NCBI GenBank assembly: GCA_032358255.1
Contig: JAULBX010026885.1
Coordinates: forward strand, 4,155-42,385
Direction: 5' to 3'
Origin: Heterotrichella gracilis
Taxonomy: Eukaryota > Sar > Xanthophyceae > Tribonematales > Xanthonemataceae
Length of the DNA stretch: 38,231 nucleotides
The position numbers and the translations under genes are program-made. The notes beneath the pieces are model-generated. The model saw nothing but the letters and a program-made list of their open reading frames with translations, did no database searches and was not told the DNA's origin. Positions 18,569 through 30,117 of the stretch are shown one piece after another; position 1 is the first letter of the stretch; every line of letters starts with the position of its first letter.

Positions 18569-21500
18569 ATGACCCGGCAGGGCCACGTTCCCAAGGGTAG
18601 GAAAAGGAGCAAAAACTTGAGCAAAGGCGACATCGACTTCATCGAGGCTGATGGACACGACAGCCTGCAACTATCAGAAGCACACAAGGTATTCATAGAG
18701 ACCCACCGGTTGCTATTGCCTAATAGAGCCTCTGCTGGCCAGCACTGTGTCAAGCTGCTGTTAGCAGTTCTACCAAAAACTTATTGTGTGTTTGGTATCA
18801 ACTTGTGTGCCTGGTCGTTGCAACTGGGTAATCCATTGCATGACAGCCTTGACATTCTGGGCCTGCTCAATTGTACCTCAATAGAGCAGGCCCATGTTGA
18901 GCAGCCGTGTTAATGCCATGTTTGGCTTAGCAACCCTGACATAAAAGACACTGGCTTTTGCCCGCTTTACCCTACCGTGTTCACTGCCACGCGCAATACA
19001 CGGGCCCAACTTGCAGTGCATGCGCATAAGTGGTTGCCTAATTCCTACTATGTAATGGACCACTGTGGCAAACGGGAAGGTGATGCAATATATAGTAGGA
19101 GCTGAACAACGCATCATAAGTAGTCAACGAAGCCATATAAAAGATAATGGCCGTATGGGTACTGCGGCCGTGGTGGCTTGGGGAGGCAAGCATCTGGTAA
19201 AAAGAGAGTGGGAATAGACAGGTTTCCCTTGCATCTTGGCTTGCTAGCACCAGCAGGGGTTCCTGGATTATAGTCACCAGCGAGACTCTCCACACTTAGC
19301 TGCCACTACAACCAAAGGGGACGAGAAGGGGGGACACAAATAAATCGTGAACAATTAGAGCTCACAGACACCCCCTACTTCTTCATACTCAATTAATGTA
19401 CAAATGTATGTTGCACTCGATTTGTATTTCCTGTGGTAATGACTGTGTTTCTGCCCCTCTCCTGCAGCCCGATGAGGAGCCCAGCGTGCGTGAGGAGCTA
19501 GGCAACATGATGCTGCTGGTGGTGCTGTACGCGATGCAGGGGGTGCCGCTGGGGCTCACCATGGGCGCAATGTATGTGGTGGGGGGTGGGGACCAATGCA
19601 TGTGGGGATTGCATGGGGGGTGCATGCAGAAGGCCTGTGAGGATGGCTGAAATTTATTGAGGCCGATTGGTTGTGCATGTTGGCAAACACACAACTCGAT
19701 CTGCATCATTTTGCTGTGCAATTTTGTGCATGTATGATCCGTTAGACTTTGGTGCATTTCGTGCATTGCATGCCCAGGCCTGCACATTGCTGGGATCCCA
19801 TATGAGCGTGCAATTATGTTCAGTGCATTGGTGGTTGCATGCACATCTTGCTGCATTTTGGTGCCGTAAAACAGCAGCCCCATCAGTCACAACCGTACTC
19901 ATCCACCCCTGCCTGACCCCCAAACCCTCGCCAGGGTATTTCATCACCTCCCTCCCCTCTCCCCAGGCCCTTTCTGCTCCAAGCCAACGCCTCCTACACC
20001 CAAATCGGCATTTTCTCCCTGGCCACCTACCCATACTCCCTCAAACTGCTCTGGAGCCCGATCGTGGACAGCATCTACAGCACCCGGATCGGCCGCCGGC
20101 GATCCTGGATCATCCCCATCCAATTACTGAGCGCCGCGCTCATGATCCTGTCCTCTGATTGGCTGGAGCGGAAGCTGAATGAGGCGGATATCGTGGCGAT
20201 CACGGGGCTGTTTTCTGTGGCTGTGCTGCTTGCAGCCACGCAGGACATTGCGGTGGATGGGTGGGCGCTGACGCTGCTGTCGCGCAAGCATGTCAGGTGA
20301 GGGTGGACCCTGGGGCAGGGGATGATTGTATGCTCGCAAGCATGCGACAAGGGGATTCCCCATGTCGTCGCACAGGCACGTGAGGCAGGGGGGATTCAAG
20401 GGGAGGGTATGTTGCGGCAGGCGTCACGTCATGAGCTCCAGGTTTTAGCGTTTGACAACCACCATCGTGCATCCTAGCCTAGGGTGCAGCCCATGACAGC
20501 AACAAATTTGCTGCCTTGCACACTACTTACCCTAAGGCAGGGTCTGAGCTACCTGCATGTCGTTACGCCGGTGCCGTGGGCCTCACACCCAACCCAGTCT
20601 TTACCCCATGACACCCTAGCCCAGGGTTTACCACATGGCTCTCTCACCCCCCCCCCCCCCACCCGTGCAGCTACGCCAGCACCTGCCAGACCATCGGCAT
20701 GAACATCGGCTACTTCACATCATTCACAGTCTTCCTGGCGCTGAACGACGCCTCATTCTGCAACGCATACTTCCGGTCCCAGCCGCAGCCGCTGGGGATC
20801 CTCAGGCTCAGCACCTACATGCGGTTCTGGGGCTGGCTGTATGTGGTGGTCACCGCTCTGATTGCGGTTTTCAAGCAGGAGCGGGGGGCAGGTGAGCAGG
20901 GAGTTGCAGGGTTCAAACTTCCAGGATTTTGTAGAGTTTTCAGGCAGGGTCTCAAGGGAGATGGGGGGCGCAGATGCTGATGGTGATGGACGGCTGTGTT
21001 GGGGTTAGGGTTTCAGATTCTGCAGCTACATGCGGTTCTGGGGGGTGGCTGTACATGCAGGGGTGCACATCATATTAAGCGTATGGCTTGAAAAACAAGC
21101 AGATGGAACCCGCCACCCCACCACCCACGCACCGATCCCCTCTGCACTTGCAGGCCACCCCCACACCGACGGCAGCGTGCTGAGGGTGCACGAGCCCGAC
21201 CCCAAGCTGCGGGAGGCCTACGCGGCCCTGTGGGGTGTGGTGCAGCTGCCCGCAGTGCGCCAGCTGGCGCTGGTGCTGCTGGTGGGGCGCCTGGCTGTGC
21301 TGCCCGCTGAGCAGGCCACGCCGCTGAAGCTGCTTGAGAAGGGGGTGTCAAAGGAGGCGCTGGCGGGGCTGGTGGGTGGTGATGGGGTGGTGGTGGGATG
21401 GTGGTGGGATGGGGGCAGTGGGTGGGTGGTGTGGGTGGGGGAAAGGGTGCCTGCATGCCTGAACCCTTGTTGAGGTGTTCATGCCCATGGCCATCAGACA

Positions 21501-22419
21501 GGGTTTGCCCAAACCCTTCATTACCGTAATACCCTGCCCTGCCCCAGGAGCTGCCTGCACCAAAACCATGATTGCCTGCTCAAAACCCAAAGTCTAAACC
21601 CTGCTTGCCGAGGTGCTGCTCTAGTTCTCCATGACGATGGTTTCACCCACACCCTCCATCAGATTCCTACACGTGCATTAAAACCCTGCTCCTGCCCCAG
21701 GTGCTGCTGGAGGTCCCCTTGGGGCTACCTGCACCCAAACCCTACATTCTTGCCCAGAACCCTAAACCTAAAAACTGCTTGCCCAGGTGCTGCTTGAGTT
21801 CCCCATGGAGCTGGTTTCGGCTGTGCTGGCGGGGCGCTGGGCCACCTCCACCTCCCTCTTCAAGCCATGGATGGTGGGTTATAGGCTGAGGGTGGGCGTG
21901 GCGGCCCTGGTGACAGCCGTAGTATACTACTTCCCCTCCAACGCGAAAACCCTAAATGAGCACCCCGCACCCTTTATGGTGCTCGCGGTGCTAGGGTTAT
22001 TGACCTCCTTCACCTCAACCCTAATGTTCACGTCCATGGGGGGGTTCTACAACAGGATCAGTGACCCGGGGATGGGAGGGGCCTACTTGACGCTGCTCAA
22101 CACGATCGCAAATCTGGGGGTGACGCTGCCCAAATTCGTGGTGTTTTTCCTGATGGACGTGTTGACCAAACGGGGATGCGAGGGGGCGGGGCCGGGATTG
22201 GAAGATCTGGCGTGTCCCAGTGGGAGGATGGAGTCCCAGGGGGGCAATGCATGCACTGCCGCGGGGGGGAGCTGCGTCATTGTGCGGGATGGGTTTTACG
22301 GGCTGTCGTACGCGATGTTGGCCCTGGGGGTGGGGGTGGGGGTGTACTTGTCGGTGCAGATGCCGAAATTGGAGGCGCTGCCCTTGGATAGCTGGCGGGC
22401 CAAATCGAGGAAGAGCTAG
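18569..22419 (+). CDS. SLC33A1: Acetyl-CoA transporter, SLC33A1 family
   Basis: Exons 18569-18688, 19468-19571, 19967-20296, 20671-20891, 21154-21371 and 21787-22419 total 1626 nt, exactly 541 residues plus stop. In animals this major-facilitator-type carrier moves acetyl-CoA into the ER/Golgi lumen for acetylation; the algal location is assumed by homology. Family landmarks in order are YAMQGVPLGLTMG, YSLKLLWSPIVDSIY, GRRRSWIIPIQ, LLAATQDIAVDGWALTLLSR, SYASTCQTIGMNIGYF, FCNAYFRSQPQPLGI, LLEKGVSKEAL, FTSMGGFYNRISDP and GGAYLTLLNTIANLG. A charged cytosolic N-terminus (KGRKRSKNLSKGD) precedes the first span. A Cys-containing loop lies before the last span (about 22165-22290). The acceptor at 20671 follows a long poly-C tract. 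The intron before the last exon carries a ladder of echoes. Confidence 0.93.
21023..21056 (+). repeat. Echo from inside transporter exon 4
   Basis: CTACATGCGGTTCTGGGG and GGCTGTA repeat 20816-20842. Unlike the other echoes it copies an exon interior, but it is preceded by TCTGCAG, so it now looks like an exon start. Confidence 0.75.
21537..21735 (+). repeat. Ladder of echoes of the transporter's last exon start
   Basis: The true acceptor reads GCCCAGGTGCTGCTTGAG at 21781-21798. Decayed versions lie near 21606 (GCCGAGGTGCTGCTCTAG) and 21695 (GCCCCAGGTGCTGCTGGAG), and more weakly near 21541 (GCCCCAGGAGCTGCCTGC). CCCTAAA/CCAAACCC-type sequence lies between them. Confidence 0.8.
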
Positions 22420-22975
22420 GTCATACAATCTTTTTTTTCTTGCAGCGTTTTTAGCAACAGTATGCCAGGCATGGCTTGTTGGAACCTCACGCAAGTTATG
22501 TACATGACGTCAGGGCACTGGCAGGGATGATCCTCCGAGGTACAGAGAGTAATTATCACGTATGGTCACCAACAGTATTGGGGTACAGCAGGCGCAGTGC
22601 TCACGAGGCACGCATGTGCCATGCTCAATACCAACATTGAGCACGGCATTGTTGACAAATGCCGATCGGGTCCTGCCAGTGGCTAGAGCTACTTGAAAGA
22701 ATAATCCATTACCCAATGATTATTGCGCAAATTATCTCAAGTATGGCAGTGCCCCCTGGAGGCATCCCATAGCGTCTCCGAGTGGGGAAAGGGCCAATTA
22801 AAAGTAGGTTGACGTCAATGAGATCCTTGCAGCAGCAGTAGGTCAGACTTCGAAATTAACCCGGCCGCCTATAAGGAGGTCCTGTCCTTTTGACACAAAG
22901 AAAGGCAACGAGCGCTTATTGAGAAGTCTCTTAGAGTCAGCAACGTGCGTCGGAACGCACTCAGCTTCACCCCCC
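22420..22975. other. Intergenic region between transporter and MYND fragment
   Basis: The 3' flanks of two convergent units. Nothing recognisable apart from scattered short inverted sequences. Confidence 0.5.
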
Positions 22976-23850
22976 TCACCCCTCCCTATCCGCCTGCGCC
23001 GCCTTGCACGCCCCCTTGTGGCTCGGCCAATCCTCATTCTGGCACTCCTTGCCGCAGTAGCGCACCTGCCGGCAACCGGTGCACTGCTTCGAACTGAGGT
23101 TGGTGGTGTGGCAGTTCTCACACATGAGCCGCCGGTCAGGCTCCTGGATGGCCAAATCTCTAGCTTGATTTGTGGCGTTCTCAAAGCCGATTGACCTGCG
23201 GTCCCTGTTGGCAAGGGGGGGAAGGGAATGGCTATTGGTATGTGGGAAATGGTGAGGGGCGGGATGTGCATGGCAGGGGAGGGGCGCGATATCGAGAGCA
23301 GGGAAGGGTCTTTTGTGATGGGGCAAGGGGGGATACCATTTGTGGTTTTGTGTGGATCCCATTGAATAGTCGATTGCATGACCCATCCTCCCCTCTGCAT
23401 AATGTATCAGCAGGCGGCTCAAACACTGCCATCATGCACTCCCTTGCAAACCCTAGCACAACTTTTCACCAGCAACTCCAAGCAGAACCCTAGCAATTCC
23501 CTAACCTTAGTCAGGCACAACCCTGACCCTAAACGAACCCTTATTAATTCCCCTTGGGTTACCAGGCTGCATGGGAACATCATAGGGAAGAGGAAGAGGC
23601 TTAAGCAGGGGTACACTAATAAGACTAGCTTTAGTATTACTAGTATACCCCTGCTCTAAGTCCTATTCTAGTCCCCTGAGCACATGTGATCTATGTGCCA
23701 GCTGTCAGCAGCCAGCTGGCCATCCTCTAACGTGCAGATCCCCTACCCTCACTAGGGTTCCCAGCTCACCTTGAGTAGCCCGGCCTCATGAGTATGTGCG
23801 CATGCGCCTCCACTACCGCCAGCTGGCGCTCACTATCGCCCTGTCACGAG
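22976..23850 (-). pseudogene. MYND-family fragment: last two exons only (copy b)
   Basis: Exon 23204-22976 is 229 nt long, the same as in copy a, and is open to its stop. It has all zinc ligands (CENC, CTGC, YCGKEC, SHKGAC). The preceding exon ends at 23770 with donor GTGAGC and still reads RQLAVVEAHAHILMRPGYS. Upstream of about 23830 it breaks down with stops and shifted frame. Nothing of the earlier exons follows; instead, near 23857, a piece shared with the inverted-repeat element begins. The last exon is much better preserved than its neighbour. It may be a dead fragment, or it may be transcribed from the adjoining element; I favour a fragment. Confidence 0.7.
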
Positions 23851-23856
23851 CAATTG

Positions 23857-24190
23857 AGCGGCTATGCGTGAGCACCACAGAAGGTGGACACCGCACTTGC
23901 ACACCGTGCCCTTTTTCAGTTACAACGTCACACTGTTATCTCTGTTATCTAATGCAGAATACCTTACCTCAGCCGGGGTCAGGGATCACAGAGGTGACGG
24001 CAACCTTCCGCCTGGGACTTGCAAGCAGCGAGTGGGTGCTCCAACCCAAACCTTGGAAGCCAGCAATAAGACCCCGGGCAATAAATGACTTGGGAATAAG
24101 AAGTGAGTTTAAAGAAGCAAGAAGCGGTTCGGCACACGTTGCCCACCAACAGGAGGCTCCTTTTGAAAGCAAGGCTGGGTGGATGGGGTG
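23857..24190 (-). repeat. Third copy of the inverted-repeat element's 5' module
   Basis: It matches 25885-26190 and, inverted, 27380-27680: AAGGTGGA(C/T)ACCGCA, CCTTTTTCAG, AACGTCACACTG, GGTCAGGGATCACAGAGGTG, CTGGGACTTGCAAGC and GAGTGGGTGCTCCAA. It lacks the ORF found beside the other two copies. Confidence 0.8.
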
Positions 24191-25089
24191 GTGGTCAACT
24201 TATGCATGCATGCACATTTTGGCAGGCATGCACGTGTAGTTGCGAGCGAACGCAGCCTGAATATTGTCTAGAACAGTAAGACTTGCCAAATTCCGTTTTC
24301 TTGCAGTGCATGTTGCTGTTAGCGTTTGGTGGGCAGATTGAACGCTGCATAGTGCATGCATCACCGTTGTTGTTGCCAACTTCGCAACTTTATGCAACTC
24401 ATAGAAGTGCTTGCTGGGGCCGTGTGGTAGAGCCTTCGGTAATTCAAGGATGACCCCTGACCAGCTTGACGGGCCACTCTTATGCACCAGACCCAGTTGA
24501 CAGCTGCCTGGGGAGTGTTGTGGCATCCAATAAACCCTTCGTTAGGGTTACATCCCACACTGGCTGATCAGGTTTGCCAGTGGGTTTCATCCTAAGCATC
24601 TCAGGCAATTTCGGACAGTTTCTCAGGTACATTACATCTTGTTTCCACAGTCATAGGATGCATTCTATCGCGCCAGTGGGCTCTCAACTTTACACCTAGG
24701 GTTATTCTCACCAATAGACGATTACTTTCTGACTGAATAAAACGAAAGAGAACGCCCCCTACACGGGCGCACACTGCAGCACACCAACATAGGAACGTAG
24801 CCTGAATACACTTTCATGCTGGTCCTGAAAATTGTCAAGGTTCTAAACTTCGTGAGACCTCTACGTGTCTAACACTAGCTTTTATCGTCTGTCACACAAT
24901 AGGCAAGCCCATGGTAGTTAGTCTTCAAAGTATGCCTCGCTTGGCATGCCTTCCCCTTTTCTTCCAAGCCCAACCTTTCAGACAGGCACTGTAACTACGC
25001 GCAACCACACATCCACCCACGAACTCAGGTTTAGGTGCAAAGTTAAGCGAGTGTCCCAACCGTGAAGCACTGAACAGGCAAGCAACCAA
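24191..25089. other. Intergenic, no supported gene
   Basis: Moderately AT-rich sequence with a few ATGCATGC motifs (24203-24212). No coding sequence, RNA gene or strong repeat recognised. Confidence 0.5.
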
Positions 25090-26285
25090 CTGACCTTCAT
25101 TACAGCACTAGGTCCAACACTGTGCGGTCACTCCCTTGCCATGCCCTCACCCCCGTCTGGCGCAGCCTCGTCCTCGACCACGCCCTCCCTGAACTTCACG
25201 TAGGCCTGGACCACCTCCCAGTACATGGGGTACACCTCCTGCAGTTCAGGTAGCAGTTGCAACAGCCTGCGCGCGCTCCGGGTTTGCCTATCCAGCTTCT
25301 CAAGGCGCCCAGGGTCCACGTTGACCACGCGGCTTGCGCCGCTCACAACTCTGTCAAACATTGCTGGCAGGCCACTGGTGGTCGTTCCCAGCCCAGTTGC
25401 AGCGCGCTGCATGCCTGGGTCGTCCTCAGCAGGTGACCAGCCGCCGGGGCTGACAGGGCTCAAGCGCTCCTCGCAAAAGTCAGCGAGCTGTATGCGTGTT
25501 ACAGCCACTCTCAGGGCAGGCCCAGCCAGGGCGATAGCCATGCGCCTTTCTTCATCCCTCTTGGACCTGCCCACAGCCCTGCGAGGCCCCAGGATGGAGT
25601 CCCTCGCGGCTTTCTTAGCCTGTGCCTCGGCCACCGGTGCAGTCCGCAGCTGTGTCCCATCCTGGGAGGGGCTGCTGTTGCCCAGCTGCTGCTGTTGCCC
25701 AGCTGTCTGTGTGATGGCCACACCTTGGAGGCTGTCTGGGCTGGGTTCTGCAAGCTGCCCGGCAAAGGAGGGGCGTGACTCGCCACACTCATCACCGGCT
25801 TCGATGTTTGATTGTGGGTGTAGCTTGTCCATCGTGGACCTGTGTGGAGGGAGGTTGGTTCCCATGCGGGAGCCCCTGTAAGCACTACACAAGGTGGATA
25901 CCGCAGCTGCACACCGTGTCCTTTTTCAGCAGCAACGTCACACTGCTACCGCTTATAAGGCCAACATGCAGAGGAGCTGACCTCAGCTGAGGTCAGGGAT
26001 CACAGAGGTGACAGCAACGTTCTGCCTGGGACTTGCAAGCACCGAGTGGGTGCTCCAACACACACAGCAACCCTGGAAGCCACGGCAGCCAGAAGAGACT
26101 CTGCATAAAGTCACTCGGGAAGAAGCTGGTTCAGCACACGTTGCCCACTAGAAGGGGAAGCTCTGCACAGGCTGCTTTGAGAGCAAGGCGGGGGTGGTAG
26201 AGGCTGGCCACCGCGACTATCTGTCCGCAGCGACCTGGAAAAACACAGGATTGCCTAACCGCTCAGGCTGAGGCAGTTTAGGTAT
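25090..26285 (-). mobile_element. Left arm of a large inverted repeat
   Basis: This arm is the reverse complement of about 27250-28470, at high similarity over the ORF. The outer edge contains CTAGGTCCAACACTGTGC near 25108, mirrored near 28425-28446. The inner edge contains GCAGCGACCTGG near 26227, mirrored near 27293. The arms are about 1.2 kb each around a 0.96-kb spacer. No terminal target duplication or transposase was found, so the mobile label is tentative; an inverted segmental duplication is equally possible. Confidence 0.6.
25128..25832 (-). CDS. Uncharacterised element-borne protein, left copy
   Basis: Single ORF of 234 residues from ATG at 25832; the frame stays open another 20 codons upstream, with an acceptor-like TTACAG before it. 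It is closely similar to the 232-residue protein at 27727. Shared blocks are MDKLHPQSNIEAGDECGES, LGPRRAVGRSKR, SPGGWSPAEDDPGMQRAA, RRLLQLLPELQE and YVKFREGVVED. The differences are substitutions plus indels of whole codons only (+1, +2 and -1), so the frame has been conserved since duplication. The N-terminal half is Gln/Ser-rich and low in complexity. The C-terminal third is helical. I recognise no domain; function unknown. Confidence 0.65.
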   Translation of the reverse strand: MDKLHPQSNIEAGDECGESRPSFAGQLAEPSPDSLQGVAITQTAGQQQQLGNSSPSQDGTQLRTAPVAEAQAKKAARDSILGPRRAVGRSKRDEERRMAIALAGPALRVAVTRIQLADFCEERLSPVSPGGWSPAEDDPGMQRAATGLGTTTSGLPAMFDRVVSGASRVVNVDPGRLEKLDRQTRSARRLLQLLPELQEVYPMYWEVVQAYVKFREGVVEDEAAPDGGEGMARE

Positions 26286-27249
26286 GTTAGAGGCCTTGGG
26301 AGTGCCTTCTCCGAAACAGGCTCAACCTTGACAAGGGCACGAGAAGAAAGAATACGAGCACACTTGTGGGGAGCGCAAGTTCGACCTCCCCGTATTTGCT
26401 TTTAATTAATATATCTTCTGAATACCAGAGACGGGCAACTGCTGGCACCTGTACCTAGATGCTCGATGTGCATCGCACAGGCACCTTATTCTGCTCAACC
26501 AACTAGATAGGACGTTAGTTGTAAGTTCATATTTCAGAATCTGGCGTCAGAACGCTGAAAGACCTGGTACCGGTACCGTGCGGTGTCCCAGACCTCGTGG
26601 TACTACGGCATGTAACGCACCCATGGCGTGGGTTCTCTTCAAAACCAGCACTGTATGCACCGTAAAGCACGCTGCAGTTCTGTCTTATCATTAAAAAACG
26701 CGTGGGCCAGTCGCACCCGAGCGTTTCCACTGCAATATTGGGCCTTCTCGTATCAGATGTGTTTGCCATGGCATGGGCTTGGGTGGGTTCCTCGCTGTAC
26801 ACCGCTGCTAAAGCCGTGGTGTGGAATCTTTATGTAGTCTGTTAAGCTTCCATGTACGGTTCGTAGCCTGGAGCCACGGAGACACGCTCCACCCGTGCGT
26901 TTCCAAGTGGAATGCCCTTCTCACAAGGGATCACAGAGGTCGGGGTTTGTCAACCTCCTGGCACGGCGAGAAGCAGCGCGCAGGCTGCTTTTCATCAACA
27001 GATCAAACAGGTGGGTGTTCGGATGTAGGTATCAATATGTTGCTGTAGAACACCCACCCCATGGGCTGTTCATCGGTGTATCATCCCTGGAACACCCAGG
27101 GCACCCATATACTTTTTCAGTGCATGTATAAAGGTGGCGCTTTTCAAGCGGCTTGTCTACCAACCCAGCCCAGGGATTCAACCACGAGTTAGTTACAATA
27201 GTTGGCGGGTTCGTGCTGGTTCGGGAATACGGTACAGGCACTCAAAAGC
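26286..27249. other. Spacer between inverted-repeat arms
   Basis: It separates the two outward-facing ORFs. No convincing gene. It includes a short GGGAG/CTCCC hairpin near 26364-26386, and a repeated CGTTTCCA motif near 26723 and 26898. Any promoter for both ORFs could lie in the arms or here. Confidence 0.5.
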
Positions 27250-28470
27250 TCACAAACAGCCTGAGTGGTTAGTCAAGTCCTGTGTTGTTCCCAGGTCGCT
27301 GCACGTACGTCCACGCGCCCCACAGAAATTCGCGGTTGCCATCCTCTACCACCGCGCCTCCACACCCACACCACCCACACCTCCTTGCACCCAGCAGCCT
27401 GTGCAGAGCGTCCCCTGTTTGTGGGCAGCTTGTGTCGGAGCGCTTCTTGCAGAGTCTCTTCTGGCTGCCGTGGCTTCCAGGGTTGCTGTGTTTTTTGGAG
27501 CACCCACTCGGTGCTTGCAAGTCCCAGGCAGAACGGTGCTGTCACCTCTGTGATCCCTGACCCCAGCTGAGGTGAGCTCCTCTGCATGTTGGCCTTACAA
27601 GCGGTAGCAGTGTGACGTTGTTGCTGAAAAAGGACACGGTGTGCAGCTGCGGTATCCACCTTGTGTAGTGCTTACAGGGGCTCCTGCCCGGGAAACTGAA
27701 CCAACCTCCCTCCACACAGGTCCACGATGGACAAGCTACACCCACAATCAAACATCGAAGCCGGTGATGAGTGTGGCGAGTCACGCCCCTCCTTTGCCGG
27801 GCAGCTTGCAGAACCCAGCCCAGACAGCCTCCAAGGTGTGCCCATCACACAGACAGCTGGGCAACAGCAGCAGCTGGGCAACAGCAGCCCCTCCCAGGAT
27901 GGGACACAGCCGCTGACTGCGTCGGTGGCAGAGGCACAGGCTGAGAAAGCCGCGAGGGACTCCATCCTGGGGCCTCGCAGGGCTGTGGGCAGGTCCAAGA
28001 GGGCTGACAAAAGGCGCACGGCTATCGCCCTGGCTGGGCCTGCCCTGATAATGGCTGAAGCAAACATAAGGGTCACATTCCGCGAGAAGCTCTTGAGGCC
28101 TGTCAGCCCTGGCGGCTGGTCACCTGCTGAGGACGACCCAGGCATGCAGCGCGCTGCAACTGGGCTGGGAACGACCACCAGTGGCCTGGCAGCGATGTTC
28201 GACAGAGTTGCCAGCGGCGCAAGCAGCCTCGCCAACCCTTCGCGCCTTGAGGTTCTGGACAGGGAAATCCGCGGCGCGCGCAGGCTGTTGCAATTGCTAC
28301 CTGAACTGCAGGAGATGTACCCCAACTACTGGGAGGTGATCCAGGCCTACGTGAAGTTCAGGGAGGGCGTGGTTGAGGACAACAAGCCTGCGCCCGACGG
28401 GGGTGAGGGCATGGCAAGGGAGTGACTGCACAGTGTTGGACCTAGTAGTGTATTGAAGGTCACTTGGTGT
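27250..28470 (+). mobile_element. Right arm of the large inverted repeat
   Basis: Mirror of 25090-26285. A possible small 5' intron lies in it: donor after GCTGAG near 27571 and acceptor TTACAG near 27675. The left arm has GCTGAGGTCAGC at the equivalent donor position. Confidence 0.6.
27727..28425 (+). CDS. Uncharacterised element-borne protein, right copy
   Basis: ORF of 232 residues from ATG 27727 to TGA 28425, partner of the left copy. The central region diverges most (RADKRRTAIALAGPALIMAE against RDEERRMAIALAGPALRVAV), while the ends are nearly identical. The acidic-glycine C-terminus ends EGMARE in both. The Gln/Ser-rich stretch AGQQQQLGNSSPSQDG and basic RRAVGRSKR could be a linker and nuclear-type basic patch, but that is speculation. 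No family recognised. Confidence 0.65.
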   Translation: MDKLHPQSNIEAGDECGESRPSFAGQLAEPSPDSLQGVPITQTAGQQQQLGNSSPSQDGTQPLTASVAEAQAEKAARDSILGPRRAVGRSKRADKRRTAIALAGPALIMAEANIRVTFREKLLRPVSPGGWSPAEDDPGMQRAATGLGTTTSGLAAMFDRVASGASSLANPSRLEVLDREIRGARRLLQLLPELQEMYPNYWEVIQAYVKFREGVVEDNKPAPDGGEGMARE

Positions 28471-30117
28471 ATTTCTTGTTCACTGCTTCATGGTCGGGAC
28501 ATCTGCGTCAATTTACACCCAAAGGAGGTCGTGGATATACACGTGTATACATTTATTTGTGGTTAAGCGCAGGAGGCATGCGAAGTGAGGCATACTTCTG
28601 GGGACCAGTGTGTTTGCATATTGTGTGGTTGACTTTACAAGCGTTTGCTAGCCTAACTCGCAGTTTATGACCTTTCCAACTCTATGTTGTTGTTACAAGC
28701 ACCTAGGATTCATGCTGACGTTTTGTGCTTTGCATCATATCCCAGGCTTAAAATCCTGGGTTTGCTAACAGTCATTGGCAAGAATATTTTTGGCCAACCT
28801 TCAGGCCCAGCTGCAGCTGCTGGCAAGCCACGTTAAAGTTGTAACAGCAAACCAAAGACATCGATCTTCTGACATACCATCCTGCCAATATAACCATCAG
28901 CCTGGGAACGTTCTTTTCTGTTCGTGCCACTTAAGCTGTGGCAAACTTTGGCTACCTGCCCTCCCGATAGTGGCTGAATCAAATGCTGCTCAACTGCTAT
29001 TCCAACTTGGTACCCAGTGGGTATGCCACAGGTTTAAAAGAAGTGGATTTCAGGGTGTGGCAAGACCCTACTGAAAAGCTAATTAGAAATCTTCAGAAAT
29101 TCGGCGACTTTTGGACAAACCCTCGAGGATGGGCGACCCATGGCATGGGCGACTTTTGGACGAGCCCTCAAGGGATCAAAGTAAATAGGTTTTCAGATAC
29201 CTCAGCACCACAAAGCGCTTAGGGGTTGGCACAGGTTTGAGGTGCTGCGTCGAACTCGCATCAGGAGGCGCTAAAATCTGGCTGTGGAAGTCCCTCATTC
29301 AGTGCAACAGCTGGTACCAAGGTGTGAAAACCCCGTCTATTCTGTCCACCAAACGGTAACTCAGGAACGCATGCTGGACCGAGCAGCTTAGGTAAAATAC
29401 TGCTCGTCTAGCCCACGCTAGCAAAGTGCATGCATATTGCATGCATATCGCTCACATATGCATGCATGCACGGTGGCGAAGGGACCTGCTTGCACTGCGT
29501 GTTGCTTGCATATGCATGTGATCTGAGCGGTGGCAATGACTCGAATACTGTCTTCAGTATTCTGGTGTCTGCCACGCCCCCCTTAGTGGTCCCAACCGAG
29601 GGTTACAAGATATAACAGGTTTATTTTATCTTATGACCCTTGCCCCACCACACTTCGCCGTACAACCTAGTCAAAGTACGAGTGCATTCCTCGGGTGTGA
29701 TCCTCGCTCGTATCCTCGGGGTCGCACCATGCACCTTGTAACCTGTACTAGCTGGTTTGAAACCCTCGCCTGGGGCTATATACCCGGTTTTGCCTTTGGG
29801 AGCACGTGGAAATAGCTGGCCCTAGTTCCCTCCAAACCCAATACCCCCGCCCTAAGGACCAGCTTATTACCCCTGCAGATTCTCATATATTGTCATGTTA
29901 TAAACCCCATGCCCACCCGCAAGCCAACCCTTCTTCCACTGCAGGCAAGCCGCTCCACCAGGAATACAGCTCAACTCCAGACCACTTCCCAGGGTGTTGT
30001 GTCAACCCTACGCCTGGCACGTGTACACCCTTCACCAGGCCACAGGCCACACCACCACCAGCCCTCCCCCCAGGAGACAGCCACTGGGCACCCACAGGGC
30101 CAAGGACGCGTCCCCTT
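28471..30117. other. Intergenic, repeat-rich, no supported gene
   Basis: Contains a local direct repeat GGCGACTTTTGGAC at about 29102 and 29148, and clustered ATGCAT palindromes at 29428-29520. No coding sequence is supported. Confidence 0.5.
29543..29562. repeat. Perfect 8-base hairpin
   Basis: GAATACTG, loop TCTT, CAGTATTC. Confidence 0.6.

Noticed and set aside
24420-24510. tRNA-like D-arm motif (GTGGTAGAGC)
   Set aside because: No matching acceptor stem, anticodon arm or T-loop could be laid out.
26364-26386. T-arm-like GGGAG...GTTCGACCTCCC
   Set aside because: Only an isolated hairpin; no cloverleaf around it.
26895-27131. 78-codon ORF in the inverted-repeat spacer
   Set aside because: No family features or supporting splice structure, and it exists only in the unique spacer.
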